From: an uncultured Roseobacter sp.
GTDB lineage: Bacteria > Pseudomonadota > Alphaproteobacteria > Rhodobacterales > Rhodobacteraceae
NCBI RefSeq assembly: GCF_947496515.1
Contig: NZ_CANMDB010000002.1
Coordinates: 558,001 to 622,000 of the forward strand
Reading direction: 5' to 3'
DNA length: 64,000 nucleotides
The notes below the pieces were generated by a model. It ran no database searches. It saw only the letters and a list, made by a program, of their open reading frames with translations, and was not told the origin of the DNA. Shown piece by piece: positions 44,104 through 52,836 of this stretch (position 1 is its first letter; every line of letters begins with the position of its first letter). The position numbers were made by a program, and so were the translations under genes.

Positions 44104-45915
44104 ATGGCCCGGAAGACGACCCCGGCTCCCGCTGCGCCGGGGCAAAGCGAAGAACGCGCCAAATCAAAGAAGATCGGCGCGCTTCGGGCGTTATGGCCTT
44201 TCGTGACGCCCTACAAACGCCTTGTGGCAGCAGCGCTCGCGGCACTGATCTGTACCGCGCTTATCTCGCTGGCGTTGCCGCTGGCGGTGCGCCGTGTCGT
44301 GGATAACTTCGATACCGAGGATGCGCATATCCTTGATCAGTATTTCGCGGCGGCTCTGGGCATTGCAGCGCTGTTGGCGATTGGGACAGGGCTGCGCTAC
44401 ATGCTCGTCACGCGGCTGGGCGAGCGCGTCGTGGCCGATATCCGCAAGGCCGTCTTTGACCGGGTGATCGGGATGAGCCCGGCGTTCTACGAACAGGTGA
44501 TGACCGGCGAGGTGCTCAGCCGGATCACCACGGATACCACGCTCTTGCTGTCGGTCATCGGCTCCTCGGTGTCCATCGCGCTGCGGAACATACTGATCTT
44601 TCTCGGTGGGCTCATCCTGATGCTTCTGACCTCGGCTAAGCTGACGGGTCTGGTGTTGCTGCTGGTTCCGGCGGTGCTGGTGCCCATTCTGGTGCTGGGA
44701 CGCAAGCTGCGGGTGCTGAGCCGCGAGAACCAGGACTGGATCGCGGCCTCGTCCGGCAATGCCTCCGAGGCGCTGAGCGCGGTGCAGACCGTGCAGGCCT
44801 ATACCCATGAGGCGGCCAGCCGCGCTCAGTTCTCGCATGTCACGGAGAGGTCCTATGATGCTGCACAGCGGCGGATCAAGACCCGGGCGGTGATGACGGT
44901 GATCGTTATTTTCCTCGTGTTCGCGGGCATCGTGGGTGTTTTGTGGATCGGCGCGTGGGACGTGCGTGCGGGCGACATGACGCAAGGGGCCCTCGTGCAG
45001 TTTGTAATCTATGCTGTGATGGTGGCGGGTGGTGTTGCGGCGCTGTCGGAGATCTGGGGCGAGCTTCAGCGCGCGGCCGGTGCGACCGAGCGGCTGGTGG
45101 AGCTGTTGCAGACCGAGGACACCGTGCAGGATGCCGCCCAAGGGCGCGCGCTGCCCGAGCCCGTTCAGGGCCGTATTCTCTTCGAGGACGTGAGTTTTGC
45201 CTATCCCGCCAGGCCGCTGACCCGGGCGCTGGATCACGTGAGCCTGACAATCGAGCCGGGAGAGACCGTGGCCTTTGTCGGTCCGTCGGGGGCGGGCAAG
45301 ACGACGATCATCCAGCTTTTGCTGCGGTTCTACGATCCTGTTCAGGGGCGGATCACGCTCGACGGCGTGGATCTGGCAGAGCTCAGGCGCGAGGATTTCC
45401 GCCGGGCCGTGGCGCTGGTGCCGCAGGATCCGGTGATCTTTGCGGCGTCGGCGCGCGAGAATATCCGTTTTGGACGTCCGGACGCAAGCGATGCAGAGGT
45501 CGAAGCCGCCGCCGAAGCCGCCGCCGCGCATGCGTTCATCACCGCATTGCCGGAGGGATATGACAGCTATCTGGGAGAGCGTGGGGTGATGCTGTCAGGC
45601 GGGCAGAAGCAGCGCATTGCCATCGCCCGCGCGATCCTGCGGGACACGCCGGTGTTGTTGCTGGACGAGGCGACCAGCGCGCTCGACGCGGAGAGCGAGC
45701 GCGCGGTGCAGGCAGCAGTCGACCGGCTGAGCCGCGGGCGCACGACGCTGATCGTGGCGCATCGCCTCGCGACGGTCAAAAAAGCCGACCGGATCGTGGT
45801 GCTTGACCAGGGGCGGATCGTGGCCAGCGGCCCGCATGATGCGCTGGTGGCCGAAGACGGGCTTTACGCGCGGCTCGCCCGGTTGCAATTCACGGACGGA
45901 ATGGCGGCGGAATAA
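44104..45915 (+). CDS. ABC transporter, fused transmembrane and ATP-binding domains (MsbA/exporter type)
   Basis: A protein of 603 aa starting at 44104 (MARKTTPAPAAP) after AAGGA; earlier in-frame ATGs lie in the tRNA-proximal leader. An N-terminal six-helix type-1 transmembrane domain (to about 320) is followed by a nucleotide-binding domain with Walker A GPSGAGKT, Q-loop ALVPQDPV, signature LSGGQKQR, Walker B VLLLDEATSALD and switch AHRLAT. It probably exports lipids or other amphiphiles as a homodimer. The gene after it is an acyl-CoA synthetase 146 bp downstream, on the same strand. Confidence 0.95.
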   Translation: MARKTTPAPAAPGQSEERAKSKKIGALRALWPFVTPYKRLVAAALAALICTALISLALPLAVRRVVDNFDTEDAHILDQYFAAALGIAALLAIGTGLRYMLVTRLGERVVADIRKAVFDRVIGMSPAFYEQVMTGEVLSRITTDTTLLLSVIGSSVSIALRNILIFLGGLILMLLTSAKLTGLVLLLVPAVLVPILVLGRKLRVLSRENQDWIAASSGNASEALSAVQTVQAYTHEAASRAQFSHVTERSYDAAQRRIKTRAVMTVIVIFLVFAGIVGVLWIGAWDVRAGDMTQGALVQFVIYAVMVAGGVAALSEIWGELQRAAGATERLVELLQTEDTVQDAAQGRALPEPVQGRILFEDVSFAYPARPLTRALDHVSLTIEPGETVAFVGPSGAGKTTIIQLLLRFYDPVQGRITLDGVDLAELRREDFRRAVALVPQDPVIFAASARENIRFGRPDASDAEVEAAAEAAAAHAFITALPEGYDSYLGERGVMLSGGQKQRIAIARAILRDTPVLLLDEATSALDAESERAVQAAVDRLSRGRTTLIVAHRLATVKKADRIVVLDQGRIVASGPHDALVAEDGLYARLARLQFTDGMAAE

Positions 45916-46061
45916 CCACGCTGTCCCGACGTCAGTCGTCTCTGACGCTGCGTTGCGGGGGGCGCGGTTGACCGGGACAGCTTGCACACCTGCGCAATCG
46001 CCGTCATCCTCTGCGTGCAGGGCGCAACAGCCCGCGTTTGGGCGTTTTGGGAGGATCGACC

Positions 46062-47957
46062 ATGAGTTTTGCCGGGATGGAAGACCGCAACCGTATTGAG
46101 GCCGTCATGCCGTGGGAAGAGCGGCCTCTGCCCAAGACGCTTTACGGGATGCTGAGCCAGACGGCGGACCGCTTCGGGAGCTATAACGCCGTCAGCTACC
46201 AGATCACCTCCGGGCCTACCGACAAGGCCGAAACGCTGAGCTGGCGCGCGCTCAAGGACCGGACCACACAGGCCGCCAATCTCTTTCGCAGCCTTGGCAT
46301 CGGCGAGACGGATGTGGTCGCCTACATCCTGCCCAATGCGACCGAGACGGTGGTGACCCTGCTGGGCGGGGCTGTGGCGGGGATCGTGAACCCGATCAAC
46401 CCGCTCCTTGACGATGAGCAGATCGGCTCCATCCTGCGGGAGACCGGCGCCAAGGTCGTGGTGACATTGCGGCCCTTTCCCAAGACAGACGTGGCCGAAA
46501 AGACCGCGCGTGCCGTGGCGCTGGCGCCCAATGTGACAACGGTGCTGGAGGTCGATCTGCTGGGCCATCTGAGCGGTCTGAAGTCCTGGATCGTGCCGCT
46601 GATCCGGCCCAAGATGAAGACGAAGAACCAGGCCAAGTATCTGAATTTCCATCAGGAGATTGACCGCCAGCCCGTCACGCTCGCCTTTGAGGACAGCACC
46701 GAGGATCGCGTGGCCTGCTACTTTCATACGGGCGGGACCACGGGCATGCCCAAGGTTGCCCAGCACCGCTATTCCGGGCTGATCTACAATGGCTGGGTGG
46801 GCACGGAGCTGCTGTTTTCCGAGGAAGACAACATCATCTGCCCGCTGCCGCTCTTCCATGTCTTCGCCTGCCACGTGATCCTGATGGCGGCGGTCTGCTC
46901 CGGCGCGCATGTGGTCTTTCCGACGCCGCAGGGCTACCGGGGCGAAGGGGTCATGGACAACTTCTGGAAGCTGGTGGAGCGCTGGAAGATCACCTTTGTC
47001 ATCACCGTGCCCACGGCAATCTCGGCCAAGATGCAGCGGCCCATCAATGCGGATGTCAGCACGGTCAAGACCGCGTTCTCCGGCTCTGCCCCGCTGCCGC
47101 TGGAGCTGTTCCGGCGGTTCGAGAAAGCCACCGGTGTGACGCTGGTCGAGGGCTACGGGCTGACGGAGGCGACCTGCCTTGTGTCTTGCAACCCGGTCGA
47201 TGGGGTCAAGAAAGTGGGGAGCATCGGCATCCCGTTTCCCTACTGCGATGTGAAAATCTACAAGGTCACCCCCAATGGCCCCATCGAGGCGGAGCAGGAC
47301 GAGGTGGGCGAGATTTGTGTTTCTAATCCAGGGGTTTACGTCGGCCACACCTACACGGAGACCGACAAGAACGTCGATCTTTTCTACGGCAACTACCTGC
47401 GCACCGGCGATCTGGGCCGGGTGGACGAGGATGGCTATGTCTGGATCACGGGCCGGGCGAAGGATCTGATCATCCGCGGTGGCCACAACATTGATCCCGG
47501 GGAGATCGAGGAGGCGCTCTTGCACCATGATGCGGTGGCTTTTGCCGGTGCCATTGGCCAGCCGGATGCCCATTCCGGCGAAGTGCCATGTGCCTTCGTG
47601 GAACTGGTCGAGGGGGCCAAGGTCACCGAGGAAGAGCTGATCGCCTTCTGCCAGGAGCACGTGCACGAGCGTGCGGCGCGGCCCAAACATATGACCATCA
47701 TGGATGAGCTGCCCAAGACAGCCGTCGGCAAGATCTTCAAACCGGATCTGCGCAAACACGCCATCACCCGCATCTACAATGCCGCCCTTTCCGATGCCGG
47801 TGTGGCGGCCCGGGTGGTATCGGTGGTGGATGACAAGAAGCGCGGACTGGTGGCGCAGGTCGCCCCCAACGGCGCGGGGGAGGAGGCGATCGCGCATGCG
47901 CTCAGCGCCTTCGTCCGGCCCTGGGAACTGGCCAACACGGCGGTGGCGGCGCAGTAG
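46062..47957 (+). CDS. Acyl-CoA synthetase (AMP-binding family)
   Basis: A protein of 631 aa starting at MSFAGMEDRN after GGGAGGAT. The adenylation core has the AMP-binding YFHTGGTTGMPKVAQH, then GYGLTEATC and YLRTGDLGRVDEDGYVWITGRAKDLIIRGG. The C-terminal catalytic Lys is in PKTAVGKIFKPDLRK. It activates carboxylic acids with ATP and CoA; the substrate may be a medium or long fatty acid or a related acid. It follows the ABC exporter on the same strand. Confidence 0.94.
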   Translation: MSFAGMEDRNRIEAVMPWEERPLPKTLYGMLSQTADRFGSYNAVSYQITSGPTDKAETLSWRALKDRTTQAANLFRSLGIGETDVVAYILPNATETVVTLLGGAVAGIVNPINPLLDDEQIGSILRETGAKVVVTLRPFPKTDVAEKTARAVALAPNVTTVLEVDLLGHLSGLKSWIVPLIRPKMKTKNQAKYLNFHQEIDRQPVTLAFEDSTEDRVACYFHTGGTTGMPKVAQHRYSGLIYNGWVGTELLFSEEDNIICPLPLFHVFACHVILMAAVCSGAHVVFPTPQGYRGEGVMDNFWKLVERWKITFVITVPTAISAKMQRPINADVSTVKTAFSGSAPLPLELFRRFEKATGVTLVEGYGLTEATCLVSCNPVDGVKKVGSIGIPFPYCDVKIYKVTPNGPIEAEQDEVGEICVSNPGVYVGHTYTETDKNVDLFYGNYLRTGDLGRVDEDGYVWITGRAKDLIIRGGHNIDPGEIEEALLHHDAVAFAGAIGQPDAHSGEVPCAFVELVEGAKVTEEELIAFCQEHVHERAARPKHMTIMDELPKTAVGKIFKPDLRKHAITRIYNAALSDAGVAARVVSVVDDKKRGLVAQVAPNGAGEEAIAHALSAFVRPWELANTAVAAQ

Positions 47958-48067
47958 CACCAAATCTTACCGACCGGTACCACGGGCGTGCGCGCAACGG
48001 CGCGGGCGCCTTTGTCGCGCCGGACCCCGATTTGGCCCGAAGGCCAGCATATCAGGGCTTTTGCGCT

Positions 48068-48118
48068 GTCGGTACTCTGTCGGTATCACGTCGGTATTGC
48101 GTCGGTGTGCGCGTCGGT
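48068..48118. repeat. Five GTCGGT units at about 11-bp spacing
   Basis: GTCGG starts occur at 48068, 48079, 48090, 48101 and 48113, spaced 11, 11, 11 and 12 bp. The units carry GGTAC, GGTAT, GGTAT, GGTGT and GGTTC endings. The array lies between two convergent genes (47957 and 48153), where no protein is encoded. The helical spacing could suit cooperative protein binding or curvature. Confidence 0.6.
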
Positions 48119-48152
48119 TCCGGCAGGGAGAGGGCGTATTTCCCGCCCTTCG

Positions 48153-48818
48153 TTACTGCATGGTTGCGACGGCGCGCGTCCGTCGGGTAATGGCGCCGAT
48201 GCGGTCGCCGATGTCACACTCGCTGAGTTTGTCCAGCATCCGGTTCTGGCTGACGCGCACCACGGTGTTCCGCACCCGGGCGAAGGTGGACTCGACCCGC
48301 ATGGCCAGTGTATCGAGCCTGTAGCTTTCCTGCGTGCCGACGGGATCGCGCCCGAAGTCCATGCGATTGCGTAGCTGCCGCTGCGCTTCGTCGATGCGCG
48401 AACAGGTTTTGGACAGATTGGTATGGGGCCGGGTCGGATTGAAGTCGAACTGGCACGCCATGAGCAGCGTGGTATCCCGGTCGATCTGCAGTGGCTGGAT
48501 CGTCAGCACATTGTAGAACGGTGTGCCGTCCTTTCGGTAGTTCAACAGACAGCAACTTTCCGATTGCCGGAGCAGCATCGCCTCAGCCAGTTCATCGGTG
48601 ATGACCCTGTCGGTCAGAGCACCTTGGAGAAACCGGCAATTGTGACCGATGATTTCGGCGGCGCTGTATTGCGTCATCTCCTCAAAGGCGGCGTTGACGT
48701 AAATCAGCGGTGTGTCGTGCTGTTCAGGATCCGCGATGCTGATCGGCAGGCGGATCTCGTTGCAGAGCGACATAACGGTATCGAGGCATGTGTCGCGGTA
48801 GAAGGGATGGTATAACAT
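48153..48818 (-). CDS. LOV-domain blue-light photoreceptor protein with uncharacterised C-terminal helix region
   Basis: A protein of 221 aa. Residues about 15-130 form a LOV/PAS fold: SIADPEQHDTPLIYVNAAFEEMTQY, then the photoactive motif GHNCRFLQG with reactive Cys61, then LLNYRKDGTPFYN and MACQFDFN. LOV domains bind FMN and form a blue-light-driven flavin-Cys adduct. The C-terminal 90 residues are helical (SKTCSRIDEAQRQLRNRM, MRVESTFARVRNTVVRVSQ) with no recognised output domain, though they vaguely recall a DHp-like helix pair. A short LOV of this kind is known from Dinoroseobacter. The gene is single on the minus strand. Confidence 0.93.
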   Translation of the reverse strand: MLYHPFYRDTCLDTVMSLCNEIRLPISIADPEQHDTPLIYVNAAFEEMTQYSAAEIIGHNCRFLQGALTDRVITDELAEAMLLRQSESCCLLNYRKDGTPFYNVLTIQPLQIDRDTTLLMACQFDFNPTRPHTNLSKTCSRIDEAQRQLRNRMDFGRDPVGTQESYRLDTLAMRVESTFARVRNTVVRVSQNRMLDKLSECDIGDRIGAITRRTRAVATMQ

Positions 48819-49036
48819 CCTTGGGCTGACCTTTCTCGTATTGGACTTTTGTCATGGCGCGCACATTCCTTAACGATTGATTAATGGAGGTGGGGCAGCG
48901 ACCGCGGCTTTCAAGGGGCGGGTCTCTGCGCTGCAGCATCACGTCGGACCCTGCGTTGACGTTTCTGTGAGACTTTTCAACACGGTCGGTGATTTCTGCC
49001 CGGGACAGTTTTTTTTTGCTGTGATAGGCAGATTGG

Positions 49037-50005
49037 ATGAAGATTCCCAGCCTACTGAAAGAGCCGCGCAGCGTCCGGCGGACCGGGGACAATACGGCTG
49101 CTGGGTCTCTTTTGGGGTACGTCTGGCGGATGAGCGAGTGGCATCAGGTTGCCGCCTGTCTGGTGGCGGTCGTGGTTGCGCTGCTGAACCTTGCACCGCT
49201 GGAGTTGCAGCGCCGGATCGTCAATGAGGTGGTCGAAACTCAGAACACGGATCTGCTGATCCGCTTCTGTGCCATCTATGTGGCGGTCATCCTGCTGCAT
49301 CAGGCGGTGAAGTTCGGGCTGCGTCTCTATCAGGGGTGGATGACGGACAGTGCCATCATCTACACGCGCAGCCATCTGCTGCGCCTCTATGCGGACCGGC
49401 AGGGGGAGGAGGATGAGAGCGGCGGGCGCGCGGTTTCCATCGTGGGATCGGAAGTGGACAAGCTGGGCGGCTTTGTCGGCGAAGCGTTGTCGCAGGCCGT
49501 CGTCAACCTGGCGATGCTGCTGGGGGTGACCGGCTACATGCTGGTGGTGGAGCCGGGCATTGCTGTCTTTGCGCTGGGATTTCTCGTCCCGCAGGTGGTG
49601 TTGACGCCGCTCTTGCAGCGCAAGCTCAACGCGCTGGTGGAGGAGCGGCTGTCGTTGCTGCGGGATCTGGGCGATGAGGTTTCGGAGATGACCGCGGCGC
49701 GCGAGGATCCCTGCCTGAAGGTCTTGCGCCAGATCTTTACCAATCGGATGCGGTTCAACCTGCTGAAGTTCGCGCTGAAGACGATGCTGAACCTGTTGCG
49801 GGCGATGGGGCCAGTGACGGTGCTGATCTTTGGCGGCTACATGGTGATGCAGGGGGAAACGCAGGTGGGCGTGCTGGTGGCGTTCCTGTCGGGGTTCGAG
49901 CGGCTGGCCGGGCCGCTGCGCGAGCTGATCGCGTTCTACCGGGTCGCCGCACAGGCAAACGTGCAGCACGAGATGATCGCGGAGTGGATGCAGACGCGGA
50001 CGTGA
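49037..50005 (+). CDS. ABC transporter transmembrane domain protein lacking ATPase
   Basis: A protein of 322 aa made of a six-helix type-1 ABC transmembrane domain: helices around GYVWRMSEWHQVAACLVAVVVALLN, FCAIYVAVILLHQAVKFGL, and VNLAMLLGVTGYMLVVEPGIAVFALGFLV, ending with VLVAFLSGFERLAGPLRELIAFYRV. The protein stops just where the nucleotide-binding domain would begin, after about 30 residues of linker. No ATPase gene follows; the next gene is convergent. It may pair with a distant ATPase or be a broken exporter. The stretch is intact, so truncation was probably old or functional. Confidence 0.85.
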   Translation: MKIPSLLKEPRSVRRTGDNTAAGSLLGYVWRMSEWHQVAACLVAVVVALLNLAPLELQRRIVNEVVETQNTDLLIRFCAIYVAVILLHQAVKFGLRLYQGWMTDSAIIYTRSHLLRLYADRQGEEDESGGRAVSIVGSEVDKLGGFVGEALSQAVVNLAMLLGVTGYMLVVEPGIAVFALGFLVPQVVLTPLLQRKLNALVEERLSLLRDLGDEVSEMTAAREDPCLKVLRQIFTNRMRFNLLKFALKTMLNLLRAMGPVTVLIFGGYMVMQGETQVGVLVAFLSGFERLAGPLRELIAFYRVAAQANVQHEMIAEWMQTRT

Positions 50006-50015
50006 GCCGCGGGTC

Positions 50016-51653
50016 TCAGTTCCCGCCGCTTTCCATTTTGCGACTGTCCAGCACATCTTCCAACCAGCCAAGACGCATTTCCGGCACAGAACTCAACAAC
50101 AGGTCGGTGTAGTCATCAAAGGGCGGCGAGAGCGCCTGTGACTTGGGGCCGTACCGCAGGACGCGCCCCTGGTACATGACCGCGATGCTGTCGGCGATGG
50201 CGCGGACGGTCGCCAGATCATGGGTGATGAAGAGATAGGCCATGTCTTCGGATTTCTGCAGCGACAGCAGCAGCTTGAGAATGCCGTCCGCCACCAGCGG
50301 ATCGAGCGCGGACGTGACCTCGTCGCAGATGATGAGCCGCGGTTCGGCGGCCAGCGCCCGGGCAATGCAGACCCGTTGTTTCTGTCCGCCCGAAAGCTCC
50401 GCCGGGTAGCGGTCCTGAAAGCCCTTGCCCAGTTCGATGGCGTCGAGCAGTTCCTGGATGCGGCGCTGCTTTTCCGCGCCGCGCAGGCCGAAGTAGAATT
50501 CCAGCGGGCGCCCGATGATGGTGCCCACGGTCTGGCGCGGGTTCATGGCGGTGTCGGCGATTTGGTAGATCATCTGCAACTCGCGCAGGTCGGTCTTGGA
50601 GCGCGCCGCGAGATCGGGGCTGAGCGGGCGCCCGGCGAAGGTGATCTGGCCCGCGCTGGGCGGCAGGAGCCCGGTGATGACGCGGGCGAGGGTGGATTTG
50701 CCGGACCCGGATTCGCCCACGACAGCGAGGGTCTGGCCCGGGTGGAGATCCACGGTGATGTCCTTCAGCACGTCGAAATCGGTGCCGCTGTAGCGCGCGG
50801 TGATGTCTGTGACGCTGAGCACCGGTGTCTGAGTGGGTGTTTTTTCGTCGTGGGTGATGGAGCGGACGGAGACCAGCGCGCGGGTATAGTCTTCTTTCGG
50901 TGCGTTGATGATCTGGTCCGTGGTGCCCATCTCGACCATCCGGCCCTGCTGCAGCACCATGATGTCATCGGCGACCTGCGCCACCACAGCGAGATCGTGG
51001 GTGATGTAGAGGGCGGCGACGCCGGTGTCCCGGATGGCTTCCTTGATCGCGGCGAGCACGTCGATCTGGGTGGTGACGTCGAGGGCGGTCGTGGGCTCGT
51101 CAAAGACCACCAGATCGGGCTGCGGGCAGAGCGCCAGTGCCGTCATGCAGCGTTGCAGCTGGCCGCCCGAGACCTGATGGGGATAGCGGCTGCCGATGGT
51201 GTCGGGACCCGGCAGGCCCAGTTTGCGAAAGAGCGCGATGGCGCGGTCTTCGGCCTCTTTGCGGGTGAATTTGCCCTGGAAAATCGCCGCTTCGGTCACC
51301 TGTTCCATGATCTGCTTGGCCGGGTTGAAGGAGGCGGCGGCCGATTGGCTGACGTAGGTAACCTCGCCCCCGCGCAGGCGGCGCACGTCGCGGAAAGGGG
51401 TGCTCAGGATGTCGCGGCCATTCAGCGTCACGGTGCCGCCGGTGATGCGCACGCCGCCGCGCCCGTAGGCCATGGCCGCCAGACCGATGGTGGATTTGCC
51501 GGCACCGGATTCGCCGATGAGGCCCAGGACACGGCCCGGTGCGAGGTCGAAATCAACGCCGTGCACGATGTCGATATGGCGCGACTTTTCACCGGGCGGA
51601 TGGATGGTTGCGCCGATCCTGAGGCCGCGGACCTTGAGGAGGGGTTCGGTCAT
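50016..51653 (-). CDS. Peptide/nickel-type ABC transporter ATP-binding protein, two fused ATPases (DppD-DppF)
   Basis: A protein of 545 aa with two ABC ATPase domains. The first has Walker A GESGAGKST, signature VSGGQLQR and Walker B VVFDEPTTALD. The second has Walker A GESGSGKST, signature LSGGQKQR and Walker B IICDEVTSALD. Such fusions energise oligopeptide/dipeptide-type importers. It is the last gene of the minus-strand ABC operon. A palindromic repeat (51672-51700) lies in the 73-bp gap before it. Confidence 0.95.
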   Translation of the reverse strand: MTEPLLKVRGLRIGATIHPPGEKSRHIDIVHGVDFDLAPGRVLGLIGESGAGKSTIGLAAMAYGRGGVRITGGTVTLNGRDILSTPFRDVRRLRGGEVTYVSQSAAASFNPAKQIMEQVTEAAIFQGKFTRKEAEDRAIALFRKLGLPGPDTIGSRYPHQVSGGQLQRCMTALALCPQPDLVVFDEPTTALDVTTQIDVLAAIKEAIRDTGVAALYITHDLAVVAQVADDIMVLQQGRMVEMGTTDQIINAPKEDYTRALVSVRSITHDEKTPTQTPVLSVTDITARYSGTDFDVLKDITVDLHPGQTLAVVGESGSGKSTLARVITGLLPPSAGQITFAGRPLSPDLAARSKTDLRELQMIYQIADTAMNPRQTVGTIIGRPLEFYFGLRGAEKQRRIQELLDAIELGKGFQDRYPAELSGGQKQRVCIARALAAEPRLIICDEVTSALDPLVADGILKLLLSLQKSEDMAYLFITHDLATVRAIADSIAVMYQGRVLRYGPKSQALSPPFDDYTDLLLSSVPEMRLGWLEDVLDSRKMESGGN

Positions 51654-51671
51654 CGGAGCGCGTCTGCCGGT

Positions 51672-51700
51672 CTGTTTGGCTGCGCCAAAGGCGCCCGCCC
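51672..51700. repeat. Palindromic intergenic repeat, copy A
   Basis: A 29-bp unit containing TTTGGC-TGC-GCCAAA (51675-51689) followed by GGCGCCCGCCC. The identical 29 bp occur at 57605-57633, and a diverged copy with the same hairpin lies at 52575-52592. All three sit between genes of one ABC operon region, in the manner of REP-like elements. Confidence 0.7.
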
Positions 51701-51726
51701 GCCGACCCGTTTGGGGGTCTTTGTCA

Positions 51727-52539
51727 TCATCCGCGCCCTCCTTTGAGCGAGGTGGTGCGGCCGAGGATCCAATCGGCCACTAGGTTGATGGAGATGCACA
51801 AAAGCGCGATGGCGTAGGCGGGGTAGAGCGCGGCCTGGATGCCGTAATTGATGCCTTCCTTGTTCTCCTTGACGATGCCGCCCCAGTCGGCCTGGGGCGG
51901 TTGCACACCGAGGCCGAGGAAGCTGAGCGTGGAGACGAAGAGCACCGCGAAGATGAAACGCAGGCCCATTTCGGCGATGAGCGGGGAGAGCGCGTTGGGC
52001 AGCGTTTCGCGGAAGATGATCCACAGGGTGCCTTCGCCGCGCAGGCGGGCGGCCTCGACGTAGTCCATGACCGTGATGTCCACGGCGACGGCCCGGGCGA
52101 GGCGGTAGACACGGGTGCTGTCGAGCAGTCCCATGAGCACGATCAGGATGGGGATCTTCGTGGGGGTGACCGAGAGGACCACGAGCGCGAAGATCAGCGT
52201 GGGGATCGACATGATGAGGTCGATGAAACGGCTGAGGGTCTGGTCGATCCAGCCGCCCGAGACGGCGGCGAAGAAGCCCAGCACGGAGCCTACCACGAAG
52301 CTGAGGGCGGTGGCCGCGGTGGCGATGAAGATGGTGGTCTGGCCGCCGTAGACAAGGCGGCTGAGCAGGTCGCGCCCGATGCTGTCGGTGCCCAGCGGGA
52401 AGCGGTCCGAGGGCGGCTCCCACACGTCGCCGACGATTTCGGCCATGCCGTAGGGGGCGATGAGCGGCGCGAAGAGGGCGGCGCCGAAGAAGAGCGCGGT
52501 GAAGATGAGGCCGATGAGGGCTGCGAGAGGGATCCTCAT
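51727..52539 (-). CDS. Peptide-type ABC transporter permease (DppC-like)
   Basis: A protein of 270 aa from the ATG at 52539 (MRIPLAALIGLIFTALFF); the open frame extends much further upstream but only through repeats. The family N-terminus and LGTDSIGRDLLSRLVYGGQTTI are present, with the EAA loop VEAARLRGEGTLWIIFRETLPNALSPLI. It pairs with DppB at 52832. The ribosome site is weak. The 292-bp gap to DppB is filled with hairpins. Confidence 0.93.
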   Translation of the reverse strand: MRIPLAALIGLIFTALFFGAALFAPLIAPYGMAEIVGDVWEPPSDRFPLGTDSIGRDLLSRLVYGGQTTIFIATAATALSFVVGSVLGFFAAVSGGWIDQTLSRFIDLIMSIPTLIFALVVLSVTPTKIPILIVLMGLLDSTRVYRLARAVAVDITVMDYVEAARLRGEGTLWIIFRETLPNALSPLIAEMGLRFIFAVLFVSTLSFLGLGVQPPQADWGGIVKENKEGINYGIQAALYPAYAIALLCISINLVADWILGRTTSLKGGRG

Positions 52540-52574
52540 GTCAGGGGTCTTTCGGATGAGGACGGGACGGCGCG

Positions 52575-52592
52575 CTTTGGGCTGCGCCAAAG
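52575..52592. repeat. Palindromic intergenic repeat, diverged copy B
   Basis: CTTTGG and CCAAAG flank a GCTGCG loop, followed by a GACGCCCCGCCCGCC tail like the other copies. It lies directly upstream of the DppC start. Confidence 0.55.
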
Positions 52593-52706
52593 ACGCCCCG
52601 CCCGCCCTCCCGTATTGGGGGCTGGTTTGCGAAGTACGGAGTGTGTTGTTTTGCAGGGCGTTTTTGATGGGTGGCGCGCTGCTGCGACCGTGTGCTGGAC
52701 TCCGCT

Positions 52707-52836
52707 GGTTTGCGGTGCAAACCCGCTCTGTCCACACTCGGCGTTCCTCTGGAACGCCGGATACCGCAGGTTTGCTGTGCAAACCCACTTGTTCCCCCTA
52801 AATGACCGCGTCAAATCTGCGATTTGTGCGGTCATT
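52707..52836. repeat. Cluster of four perfect or near-perfect hairpins between two permease genes
   Basis: GGTTTGC-GGT-GCAAACC (52707-52723), CGGCGTTCC-TCT-GGAACGCCG (52739-52759), GGTTTGC-TGT-GCAAACC (52769-52785) and a large stem AATGACCGC...GCGGTCATT with an inner CAAATC-TGC-GATTTG (52801-52836). The first and third are near-identical units. The last includes the DppB stop codon region at 52832-52834. They probably limit transcription or shield the mRNA between dppB and dppC. Confidence 0.75.

Noticed and set aside
45864-47963. A 699-codon minus-strand open frame
   Set aside because: It is a shadow of the acyl-CoA synthetase; translation is low in hydrophobic core and His/Arg-rich without motifs.
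48068-48118. CRISPR-like array at the GTCGG repeats
   Set aside because: Units are about 6 bp with 11-bp spacing, far too short for CRISPR repeats and spacers, and no cas gene is present.
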